Shown piece after piece: positions 35,013 through 44,202 of a stretch of DNA of 64,000 nucleotides. How positions within the stretch are numbered: the stretch's first letter is position 1; every line of letters starts with the position of its first letter. The translations under genes and the position numbers were made by a program. The notes under the pieces were generated by a model that worked only from the letters and a program-made list of their open reading frames with translations, was not told the DNA's origin and made no database searches. This DNA comes from Apostichopus japonicus (lineage: Eukaryota; Echinodermata; Holothuroidea; Aspidochirotida; Stichopodidae), in the NCBI RefSeq assembly GCF_037975245.1, contig NC_092577.1, positions 22,036,398 to 22,100,397 of the forward strand, given 5' to 3'.

Positions 35013-35307
35013 CTCTTCGTCTTCCGTAGATAGTGCTAGTGTATTTAATCAGTAAAAGTTCGGCAGCTGAACCAGCTAACATCGATTGTGTGCACGGTCA
35101 AGGTCACGTGACACACTTTTTGCACAGTTCAACATAGCTGACAGGCGCCCGTACGCGCTGCATTGTTGCTCGCGGTGCTGCCTAACCAGGGGTAGTATAA
35201 TAACTATGGACGCACTGAGAAGAGGCTATTTTTTTTTCACGCGTCCACAGCGTCATCAGTGCGTCCTGGACGAACAGACGCACAAAAACGCGACCCCTGG
35301 CTCCATG

Positions 35308-35953
35308 CAAGCACCATACATGGACAATGCCTTGGTGGAATGAGTTCAAACTTGGTGTGTAGGTTCCCCAATCCCCATAATAAGTACAAGATCCCTAAAG
35401 GTCATTTGAGAGGGGTCAAAAACTGAAAGCCTTGTAACCACCATAACTTATCAGTGTGGAAATGAACCTACTGATTCTGCTACATGTTACAAGTCATTTG
35501 ATTGTAATAGGGGTAAAATGTTGGAAACTTTGAAACCAGCAAGCCCAAGTTGTGGCAACCTGACAGAACTTTAATATTGACACCTATTTTGCTTTTACAT
35601 GGCAATGAATCACAACCTTGTTGTTTTTCTATATTCTATAATTTCTATATTCTAAAAAGAATTGTCAGTGAGCTGAGTGAAATTGAACATGATTTGTGCA
35701 AATATAAGAGATCAAAAGTTATTTGCAGTCAATGGGGGGTTAAACAATAGGAATCTCATAGTCACATTTCTCAGCAGTGTTTACTTGAAATTTGGAATTG
35801 GGCAATAAAACAGGCTTAAAGTAACCCGCTGAAATTTTGGGTTTTCATCCTCACCAACACCCCCCCCCCCCACACACACACTTTTCAGTTTGTGTTCATA
35901 CTTGGTCCTGCATTCAATCAATTGTGAAATAATGATACATTATCTCTCATCAG
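35308..35953. other. Intron sequence with a dispersed repeat
   Basis: Contains another diverged GTCAAA...CTTGTAACC repeat (35341-35460) and a C/CA run at about 35860-35882. No coding sequence. Confidence 0.5.
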
Positions 35954-36216
35954 GATAGCCACACAGCAATTATCACATCTGGGAATCTTTGAGGGCAAGA
36001 CTGGCAAGCTATACTTCACCCATGATATTTGTTGTTTTACAAAAGGGCCTTTATGGACTTGCTGGTGAAATAATTGCATGGAGTATTCGTCATGGCGGTC
36101 CTGGTTTCCCTATGCTACACCCCTGGCTCTATTCTATGATGTGTGACAATAAACCAAGTGAGGAATTCTCCACTGAAGATGTTACTGATCCAGTTGTGAT
36201 GGGTCACTTGCAGAAG
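35954..36216 (+). pseudogene. HECT-like gene exon with one-base frameshift
   Basis: The acceptor CATCAG joins in phase to TTTTTTAC at 30543 and reads IATQQLSHLGIFEGKTGKLY; after HDI the frame must shift by one base to read LQKGLYGLAGEIIAWSIRHG and GPGFPMLHPWLYSM. The length of 263 bp is one over the expected 262, which points to a single inserted base near 36027-36030. Donor AAGGTAATAG. This is the mid N-lobe of HECT. Confidence 0.7.
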
Positions 36217-36310
36217 GTAATAGCTGAATGGGCTCTTCGTTGTAATGGGTTAGAATCAGTGTAAGAATCATCTTGTAATCATATAGGGTATTTGTGTTTA
36301 TCTAATTTTT

Positions 36311-36720
36311 AGCTCATACCAGCATGCTGGTGTGAGCTTTTGTAATGGGTGTGGGGTCTGAAAGTGGGGAGGGGAAATTCCCTCCTATGTTCAGCAGAAC
36401 ACATTTGGGGATCTTTGTGAAAGTTGTAAGCAATGATCGTTGCATGGAAAACAAATTGCACTGGAAATACCGAAAAGAGCCCCTCAAATAGTCCAAAATT
36501 GATATCTCCCCCATAAGAATTGCCGTGTGGTACTAGGCTAATTCTATGGTACAACCGATGTGGTTTTTGCTGGTGTGAGCTATTGTTACAGTGCGGCGTC
36601 TATCACTCTATCCGTGAACAATTGCTCATCAAATTGATCGTCTGCATTCATCCCAATCACCTGTACGGTTACAGATTCTTTGTAATCAGTGTCATAGGCC
36701 GGATGGTCTAACATGCTTTG
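36311..36720. repeat. Palindrome-headed dispersed repeat
   Basis: It begins with a 28-bp near-perfect palindrome (AGCTCATACCAGCA and its complement, one mismatch, 36311-36338). A second block, GCTGGTGTGAGCTATTG then TTACAGTGCGGCGTC, lies at 36569. The same palindrome ends at 38129, and half of it is at 37101. A non-autonomous mobile repeat is likely. Confidence 0.55.
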
Positions 36721-36927
36721 ATTGTCTCACCTATGTATGTGGATATGTTCAATAATAATGTAGAAATTATCTTGGGACCTCTACATTTTTAGTTTTTCAC
36801 TTTAAAGAGATCGCCCTATATTTAATCATCACTACACACCTTCAGTCCAATACTAGTTTTTTGCTGAATTGTATAAACTTAAATACCAACAAGGTTAACT
36901 GAAGAGTCATGTTTATTGGCATTGCAG

Positions 36928-37082
36928 ATAGAAAACTCTCCATCAGAAGCCTTGCTGGAAGACACCATAACTATGGTTGGTGACTGGGCTGCCAACAACG
37001 GATGCCCTGCTATATACAGCATGTGAATGGCAAACAAGGAGGATATTCTAAAGACCCTTTTCAAACAACACATCTATTACAG
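36928..37082 (+). pseudogene. HECT-like gene exon with in-frame TGA
   Basis: After ATTGCAG it reads IENSPSEALLEDTITMVGDW and AANNGCPAIYSM, then TGA (37024-37026), then MANKEDILKTLFKQHIYYR to donor GTATAT. The reading frame beyond the stop stays family-like and joins in phase to 38003, so the stop is an isolated change. Confidence 0.7.
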
Positions 37083-37272
37083 GTATATTTGCTAGTATTT
37101 AGCTCATACCAGGCTTACGTGACCAACCACTCCGTTTTATTTATCTATCCTCCTATCAGTGTACAGTCTGTTAACTCTTTCTGAAAAAATCATATATTGA
37201 CGGATAATTAGAAAAACACTAATTGCCCACAATAGGCACATTAGGTTGTGAAATGGTACATTGCCACTCCAT

Positions 37273-37517
37273 TCTACCGGTAGCGTATTTTTTTTTCCAG
37301 GACGGACGTGGGTTTCAGGAATGTACAAATTTGAAAGTGGGTTAGGGATTTAAGTTTTATGAAAATGAAGGACTGTCGTTCATAATCTGGAGTCAAAACT
37401 AGGAAAAAAGATTCACAACATGTTTTTTGAAAAAGCGTCACATGTTTGGAATCCAGGGATTTGATTGGCCGATGCCCACGTTCGTCCTGGGGAAAAAAAA
37501 ATACGTCTACCGGTAGA
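37273..37517. mobile_element. 245-bp MITE in a HECT-gene intron
   Basis: Inverted ends of about 45 bp: TCTACCGGTAG, a T9 run and CCAGGACG...CGTGGG on the left mirrored on the right. Flanked by CCAT on both sides (37269-37272 and 37518-37521). No coding capacity. Confidence 0.75.
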
Positions 37518-38002
37518 CCATTTATAGGTAATACTGATGCATGACAGATGAAGAGATTACAACTTTGTGTGATAAGGGTTTCATTTGCCAACTAAGCCAT
37601 ATATGATCTTCTGGTAGTGCAAATGTGTAATTGCACTTGTAATGGGGAGGTCTAAGGGTGCTATTATAAATAAATGGTGCTATGTATTACAACTTTAACT
37701 GTATTTATGTACAACATTTTTCAATGTTTTAAAAGGAACATAGTAGTCGCTCCAAAGCAACGTCCAATACACTGAGTAAGAAATCATGTATGAAGTGTTA
37801 TATATTTATGACAACGTATGGATATTCTGTGTCTTGCTTATATTGATTGGTTGAAAATGACATACTTTTGACAGTTAGTACTCCTTTGTAATGTGTATTG
37901 GGGCAACTTTATTTTCTACATATTGATAAACTGTTGTTTGTCGATTTTTTTTTTTTTTGCACCCCCAAAATCGTCATTGTGGATTTTTTTCTCTCATGTT
38001 AG

Positions 38003-38129
38003 ATGCAAGTCTGAAATAGATGACCTTAAGCGAGGTCTCGACAGTGTTGGGAAGTTATGGAGTATGATCCATGAAGACCCTGCACCATTCACTGTAACAA
38101 TAGCTCACACCAGCATGCTGGTATGAGCT
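38003..38129 (+). pseudogene. HECT-like gene, last recognised exon, ending in a palindromic repeat
   Basis: After ATGTTAG it reads CKSEIDDLKRGLDSVGKLW and SMIHEDPAPFT, C-lobe-side sequence. At 38102 the frame runs into the 28-bp palindrome also present at 36311 and stops at once. The catalytic Cys exon was not found downstream, so the gene appears cut short here. Confidence 0.6.
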
Positions 38130-38274
38130 AAAAATGCTCCATTAACTTTAAAGTTAAAAGAGCATATGAAAGTGAGCTACACTAAGGAAGCAAGTTGAGG
38201 AATTCAGTGATTGTACAGATGAATAGGACTTAGGCAGCAAGAGGCAGTTGCCAATCTTAAGAAAAGATACTCAC
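38130..38274. other. Nothing recognised
   Basis: Short AT-rich spacer between the truncated HECT-like gene and possible minus-strand exons. Confidence 0.4.
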
Positions 38275-39263
38275 CAATTGTCTTTTCAACTGACTCCTTC
38301 ATGGTCTTTGTTTTAAACAACATAGGTAGATCACCAACATCTGTTCCTCTTTCCGGGGTCTTGCTGGGGTACTGAAAAGTCAGAATGAATATCAAGCATT
38401 GTTATCAGGGAAGGACACTCAATCATGAAGAAGTAACCCCAGGCATCCCACATTACACAACGTAAGCCATCCAATATTACCATACCACACCACCACAATA
38501 TACAGTATTGTATTCTTGATACATCAATAACTTGTCCTCACTGTAATGCATAGACGCGTCATTAAATTTTATGTTAAACCACAGAACATCAATTTACCAT
38601 GTGCGTAATTATCACATATGCCATATCTCCATCATCAACTGCACAAAAGTCTGAATGCAACCTACAATAACATTGGCCATGGAGTTATCACAATTTTGGA
38701 GTAATATTTGGACTGGGTAGGAATTTCCTTTTATCTCTGGTACTATGAACAGTTTTCATTTTTCATCAAAAGCAACTCTCAGGACTCGAGTATACCCACA
38801 AAATACAACATTGCTGCCACCCAGCCAGACACCTGTTTGTTTTGTTAATGAATGGCATACATTCTTGGCACAACAGGTTCCTGTTGTTTTCAGCAGAAAA
38901 GAATGAAATTTAAAATTTAAGATCAAACCTAGCTCTTATGCTGAAGATAAGAAAGACATTGCAATGCACTACCACAGAGGACTTGCCTGTGATGTATGAC
39001 AGGTGATACCCCAATTTCAGGTATGTCATTCCCTGAAATGTCCCACTCAAAAGCTGATGACTGATTGGCAGTGACTTCCATTTCCTGGTAGACTTGTGCC
39101 TCCATTTCAACCAATGGTGCAGACCCCACCATCTGATTAAACTTGGCTGCAAACTTTGTACATCTTTGATGAATGGTCGTAACTCGTGTCTCCAGCATTC
39201 CACACCAAAAAATTTGCATCAAAGGCAGTTGCCGTATCACCACCTTTGAAGAAAACCTACAGA
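38275..39263 (-). CDS. Possible exons of an unidentified minus-strand gene
   Basis: Two candidate exons. 39263-38985 starts after CTCTGTAG and stays open (RCTKFAAKFNQMVGSAPLVE is readable) up to CAG|GCAAGT, a consensus GC-type donor. 38371-38275 starts after CTTTTCAG (YPSKTPERGTDVGDLPML) and ends at GTGAGT. I recognise no family, and the first exon is also partly open in another frame. Low confidence. Confidence 0.3.
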
Positions 39264-40489
39264 GAAACATGGGTGACATGTATGAATTTTAGAAATAATC
39301 TCTACCTTTGTGACAATGTGCACCATACATGGGTAAAAGAAATGCTGACATGTGAGAAAAGTTTGTACAGACGAAATTGATGGGGTTCAAGTTTGTATCA
39401 ATTCATATAACAAGTTTACCTTGATGTACTGTACTTCAAACGGATGAAGGGACTGCTACTTCAAATTTGAATCGGTATTTCTCTTCCAATATCAGCAATT
39501 TAAATAAATGTGTGCATAGTAGCTTTGTGTCCTTCCAAATTCCCCCAAAACTAGTGTTTGAACCAGGTCGAAATTTCAGAAGTGCAGATACCCGACTGGA
39601 CTGAGCGGTCGGGTTTTTCGCCTCCCAATTCGTTTATCTGCTTGTGATATCTAAAAGTGTAAGTAACCATGTGTATAGCGGTGTTGTATTGACCAACCAT
39701 ACAAGTACAGTACATGCACATCCAAATCCACACCGATCCATTTCAAAAATACAAATCAAGTTTTAAAATGATTGACAAAACTATGCGATCTTCAAGCAAA
39801 GGTAGCAACGTTTGTAAAACGCACACAAATCGACCGAACATCACCAATGAACTATACTCACTATTCCCCATGAAAACAATGTTATCAGTAATTATACCTG
39901 CAGCTACTACTAGAATTGCGTATATTTCAGGATAAAACTTTACAGATTGAGCGTGATTTTCATGGTTTTATAGTACCCAAATACCACAAGTAGTACTGTA
40001 CTTCAAGTGGAATAGCCAGGGGCCAACGGCACTCGAAACGTTATGTGTTGAGTAACAAATTACTGTAAACTACCACTGTACCAGAGCCTGTACTCTAGGC
40101 TAGGCCTCCCACTAACTTCAGTTAGTACCAGGCCTTAGCAGTAGTATAGTAATTGGCATAAGCCTTAGGCCCTGTAGGCCCTATAACTAACGTAGTTTTC
40201 ACGAAAACAGCATCAATCACGAGGGCCTCTTCCATCAATTAATTCTAAGCTAGACCTTCTTTTAAATTTCCACACCTTTACACTTTCCGATTAGCCTACA
40301 GCTTTATTGATAAATAACCCTAGCATCTACCTTTTTCACGTCCTTGGCCTCTTTAAATTGACCAGCGATATATAGCCAGTAGAGTACAGATCTGTGACCA
40401 TTGCCCCGTAGAAGTGAAAAACGAATAGCTCTGAGCTAGTAAAGAAAGGACCGTGACCATTACATATAATCATTAGTTTAGTTTAGTAG
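39264..40489. other. No gene recognised
   Basis: AT-rich sequence with AGGCCTA-type words near 40090-40180. No supported gene. Confidence 0.4.
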
Positions 40490-40645
40490 AAAAAAAAAGG
40501 ATCAGGAGGGACACTTAAGTTCCATCAAGGACCCTATAGAGAGAGGGGGAAGAAACTGAAGACACAAATACTCAGACCCGATTACGATGCTTAAAGTGCT
40601 TGTCCAAAGCATTCCTAAACCCATTCACACTACTTGCAAGTACAA

Positions 40646-42650
40646 CTATTTCAGGCAAACCATTTCACTCATCACAACCCTTTTAGAAAAAAAGTTATGC
40701 CGGATATTAGTCCTACTATGCGACTTTTGGAGTTTAAGACAATGACCTCTGGTACAACTACTGTTACCAAACATGAAAAAGTCGGTAAAGGAAAAATTTT
40801 CGAAACCATACATAATCTTGAAAACCTGGATCAAGTCCCCACGTAACCTCCTAAGCTCCAGTGCGGTGAGATTCAACAGTTGTAACCGCCTATAATAAGG
40901 AACCCTCTTTAAGGAGCTAATCATCCTAGTAGCCCTCCTCTCGACCTTTTCAAGTACTTCCTTATCCTTAGCAAAATAAGGGTTCCAAGCCTGCACAGCA
41001 TACTCCAGATGAGGCCTAACCAACTGCTTATAAAGCCTAACTACGATGTCCTCTTTCAGAAAACTGAAGTTCCACTTGATCATACCTAACACCCTATTGC
41101 CTCTTTTAGCAGCTTCAAGACGATGTTTACAAGGTTGCAGAGATGAGTCAATACCTAGGTCTCTTTCAACAGAGACCTCCTGTAACTCCACACCATTAAG
41201 ATTGGTAGTAGTAACCAAAAGTGCATTACCTTGCATTTATCAATATTCAAAAGCATTTGCCGCCACTGAGACCATGAAAAAATCTTTTCCAAATCCGCTT
41301 GATATTTATCTTAATCGCTTTTGGAAGAGACCTCAGAATACAGTTGTGTCATCAGCAAACTTCTTAGATGTACACAAAATATCTCTGTCGATGTCATTTA
41401 TATAGGCAACAAACAACAAGGGACCTAATACAGACCATTGTGGAACCCCACTAGTAACGTTCTGCCAAGAAGCACAGCCTTTAATTACCACCCTCTGTTC
41501 CCTATTACCAAACCAATTCCCGATCCAAGACAGTAAATTCCCATTGACACCCATGCTCTTCAGCCTAAGTAAAAGACGCTGGCGGGGAACTTTATCAAAG
41601 GCCTTCTGGAAATCCAGGAACACAACATCTTCAGACTTCTGCCTATTTAGTGAGCTTGTTACATCTTCCATAAACTGAAGGATATTAGTAAGACAAGACC
41701 TTTTTTGACAAAAGCCATGTTGAGACTCTCTGATCAAAGACTGACTGCTGAAGTGACAGACCATAGACTTTTGAACGATAGACTCCATGACCTTACAAAC
41801 TACACTAGTGAGACTAACGGGCCTGTATTTACAGGGCTTGAACTTATCACCCTTCTCAAAAATTGGGGTAACATTAGCACATCTCCAGTCCCTAGGAACA
41901 TAACCTTCATCCATCAATTTACTAAAAACCAACGAGAGTGGAACGCAGAAATGGTGTGACAACCTCATCCGAAAATAAGACCGTAACCAGGTTAGGCCTA
42001 TCACTGCCCCCCGGAAAATCTGGAATACTACTCATATCTTCCCTTGTGAAAACCGTCACAAAATAGTTCTTCAAAAGATCTACTATCCTTAATTTTTAGG
42101 GCAATGCTTTTTTCGAAATTCAATTTTGCATCAGAGACTAAGCATTCTTCCTTTAGCTGATGAACTTTGTTACTCATCCAGTGAGGCATACTGCTGTTAC
42201 GACGACGATTCTTTCCACGGAACATGATTTTCCATAATGACCTTTAATTTATCAGTAAAACAAATCCAAGACTGGGAAGCACTCATATCTCTAAACACAT
42301 TAATCCAATCTGTACCCTTTAGTAAAGTTTCAATTGCCTCTGTATCTGATCTCGAAAAATCAGGGACTCTTTCCTTGCTAACAGAATTTACGACTTTGCA
42401 AACAACATCAAAAGCTAGTATATCATGATCACTAGTTCCTAGACCCGTGAAATCAACAACATTGCTTGGATTAGAACTCTTGCACAACATGTAGAAAATT
42501 ACTACCCTTCCTACTACTAGAACCATCTATCCAATTAATTTCAGGAAAATTCAAGTCGCCCATTATAACATGACCTTTAGCAGCCTTTCAAATTGAATCA
42601 AACAGCACATCCTTATCATCGCTGCTGTTAGGAGAGCGGTAAACAACACC
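40646..42650 (-). pseudogene. CR1-like RT and end of endonuclease
   Basis: The endonuclease end has LGTSDHDILAFDV. RT motifs are YRPVSLTSVVCKVMESIV, VVFLDFQKAFDKVPR, SGVPQWSVLGPLLF and FADDTTVF (FADD form of the catalytic box). The C-terminal region has RLYKQLVRPHLEYAVQAWNP and LLNLTALELRRLRGDLI, typical of CR1 relatives. It is spread over several frames and is dead. Confidence 0.88.
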
Positions 42651-42847
42651 CACAGTTGGCTTTCGTGGAGTGCGGACGTGTTTTCGCTCTCGCTCATCAT
42701 CTGTTACAGCTGTTATTGTACTGTGCTGGTGGGTGTGATAGCTTGTGTTCGTGTGTTTTCCTCAGTTCGTATATCGTTTGTTGTTTCACTATCCTGTCTT
42801 TTGTTTGTTTTGTGTTACTCCCCTGTGGCCTAGCCACCTTCGGTATC

Positions 42848-44182
42848 ATGGCATCGCGCCGTGATTCTCGGATAGTTAAGTTGTCGTTCACCGGTGAACA
42901 AGCTGTTCCACCGGTGCAAGTTTTTAGTATTTTGAAGAGCAAGGGTGTTGTTGTGCCTGGAGAGGTTGATGCTTTGCAAGCTCTCCAGGGTCGTAATACG
43001 TACGATTTACGTTTTACCAGTGACGTGGCCCGTCAGAAAGGTGTCACGTTGCTGAGTAACGTCGAGGGGATGACAGTTACTCCATACGAGCGATCCGTAT
43101 GGGTAACTATCATCCACGTAGGACTAGACGCTGGTGTGCTGGGGAGGGGTTTTTCGTTTCGCTGCGTGCGGGTCGTCCTTCTGTACGTTTTTGAATGTTT
43201 CAGTGGGGGGGGGGTTGGGCGTTTTGTCTCTGCAGGTCGGCGGGCGCATGTTTTTTTGGCTCGCTAGACCTTAGTTTCGTTTGTCAGAATGGGATGGTTC
43301 GGTAGTGCCGTTTGGCCGTGACGTTTTGTATCCCGCATGGCGGGTCACGTAAAAAACCACGTAGGACTAGAGGTGCGGCAGGAACTTGTCGTAACGGTTT
43401 TGGGTCGGTTCGGGGCTGTCAAGGCTGCCAAAATGTGCTCCTATGCACAAGCCCCTGGGGTGTTGAACGGGCACCGACAGGTTCGGATCGACCTGAAACA
43501 GGACATTCCCTCCTTCCTGTTTATAGCAGGGCATAAAGCCCACGTGCGGTATCCCGGTCAGCCCCGTACCTGCTTCAGGTGTGGGGAGACCGGGCACGAA
43601 GCCAAGGGCTGCCCAAACAAGAAATGTGGGCGCTGCCTTCGTCTTGGGCATGATAGCACCGCTTGCCCAAACGAGGTTGTGTGCTCACTATGTGGGAAGG
43701 AGGGACATGTCTTTCGAGCTTGTCCCTCCTCTTATGTCTCTAGGACTAAGAGTGGGGGTAAGTCAAGTTCCGACGCACCTACTACTTCACGAGAGGAGGG
43801 GGAATCTGGTGGGATTTTACCCTCCCCTGCACCTGGTTCACCCTCCCCCGTCGTTGCAGACCCCAACCCCGTGCCCGCACCGAGAAAGTCTCCACCAGCT
43901 TCCCCCATCAACTCGTCCAGTTCCGTCCCCAGTCCGCCGCCGGTATCGCCAGATCCGGAGGCTTTGTCTGACGGAGAATCGGTGGTCATCGATTCTCCGG
44001 AGGTTCTGTCTGACAGCGACTCCGGTGAATCGGTGATCAGCGAGCCGAAACGTGCCACTGGGACGAGCTGGTACGACGAAATGGGGGAACCCTCTCTTAA
44101 AAGGTCGGCTTCAAGTGACGACTCGGACGACGATATGTCGTCAAGGGCGCGCTTGAAGCTTACGGAATCGTCGTCTTCGTAG
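42848..44182 (+). pseudogene. LINE-X copy B ORF1, split by a nested LINE-X tail
   Basis: ORF1 starts MASRRDSRIVKLSFTGEQ at 42848 and reads to 43128; a 228-bp insert plus 15-bp duplication follows, and the original frame resumes at 43372. Three CCHC knuckles are intact: CFRCGETGHEAKGC, CGRCLRLGHDSTAC and CSLCGKEGHVFRAC (about 43570-43730). An acidic Ser/Pro tail ends at TAG 44180-44182, 20 bp before ORF2. The insert adds 243 bp, a multiple of three, but carries stops. It does supply an in-frame ATG at 43337 for the C-terminal half. Confidence 0.9.
43129..43356 (+). mobile_element. LINE-X 3' tail nested in LINE-X copy B
   Basis: A 228-bp 5'-truncated copy of the family's own end, in the same orientation, inside ORF1. 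The target duplication is CCACGTAGGACTAGA (43114-43128 and 43357-43371). It carries the CCCGC-ATG-GCGGG hairpin. Its end reads TAAAAAA before the duplication instead of TAAAAAGC. Confidence 0.95.
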
Positions 44183-44202
44183 TTTTGCCCCACTGCCCTC
44201 TC

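Larger units (their letters stand above)
31232..35208. mobile_element. P-like DNA transposon with THAP domain
   Basis: Inverted ends of about 35 bp (CATAGTTATTATACTACC then CCTGGTTAGGCAGCA at both ends, one mismatch before CGCG) bound the element. The direct repeat GACGCAC lies at 31225-31231 and 35209-35215 (8 bp, GGACGCAC, if the terminal base is counted). Starting with CA, a 7-8-bp duplication and a THAP transposase all fit the P superfamily. About 4 kb long. It lies inside the hAT-like element. Confidence 0.88.
30778..35299. mobile_element. hAT-like non-autonomous element, about 540 bp, host of a P-like element
   Basis: It is bounded by the 8-bp duplication GCTCCATG (30770-30777 and 35300-35307). 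The left end is CAGGGGTAGCGCC and the right end reads CAGGGGTCGCGTTT in reverse complement. Eight-base duplications and CAGGGG ends are typical of hAT elements. Removing the nested P-like element leaves about 540 bp without transposase. It lies in the HECT-like gene's intron. Confidence 0.85.
20888..38129 (+). pseudogene. HECT-type E3 ubiquitin ligase (G2E3-like), broken multi-exon gene
   Basis: HECT ligases accept ubiquitin on a Cys near the C-terminus and pass it to substrates. Exons recognised here are 20888-20968, 21153-21230, about 24072-24145, 24404-24505, 30319-30543, 35954-36216, 36928-37082 and 38003 onward. Splice sites and phases fit (for example CG|T from 24505 to 30319). The HECT entry block RREFF follows AVDLGGP in the 30.3-kb exon. 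The N-terminal half and the catalytic-Cys end were not found. Exon 35954-36216 needs a one-base shift, and exon 36928-37082 has an in-frame TGA at 37024-37026. Introns contain a TIR element, LINE-X copy A, and a hAT with a nested P element. A second, probably related gene start lies at 53.57 kb. Confidence 0.75.

Noticed and set aside
37024-37026. TGA in the HECT exon as selenocysteine or programmed readthrough
   Set aside because: No SECIS-like element was sought successfully, HECT proteins are not known selenoproteins, and the neighbouring exon also carries a frameshift, so decay is simpler.
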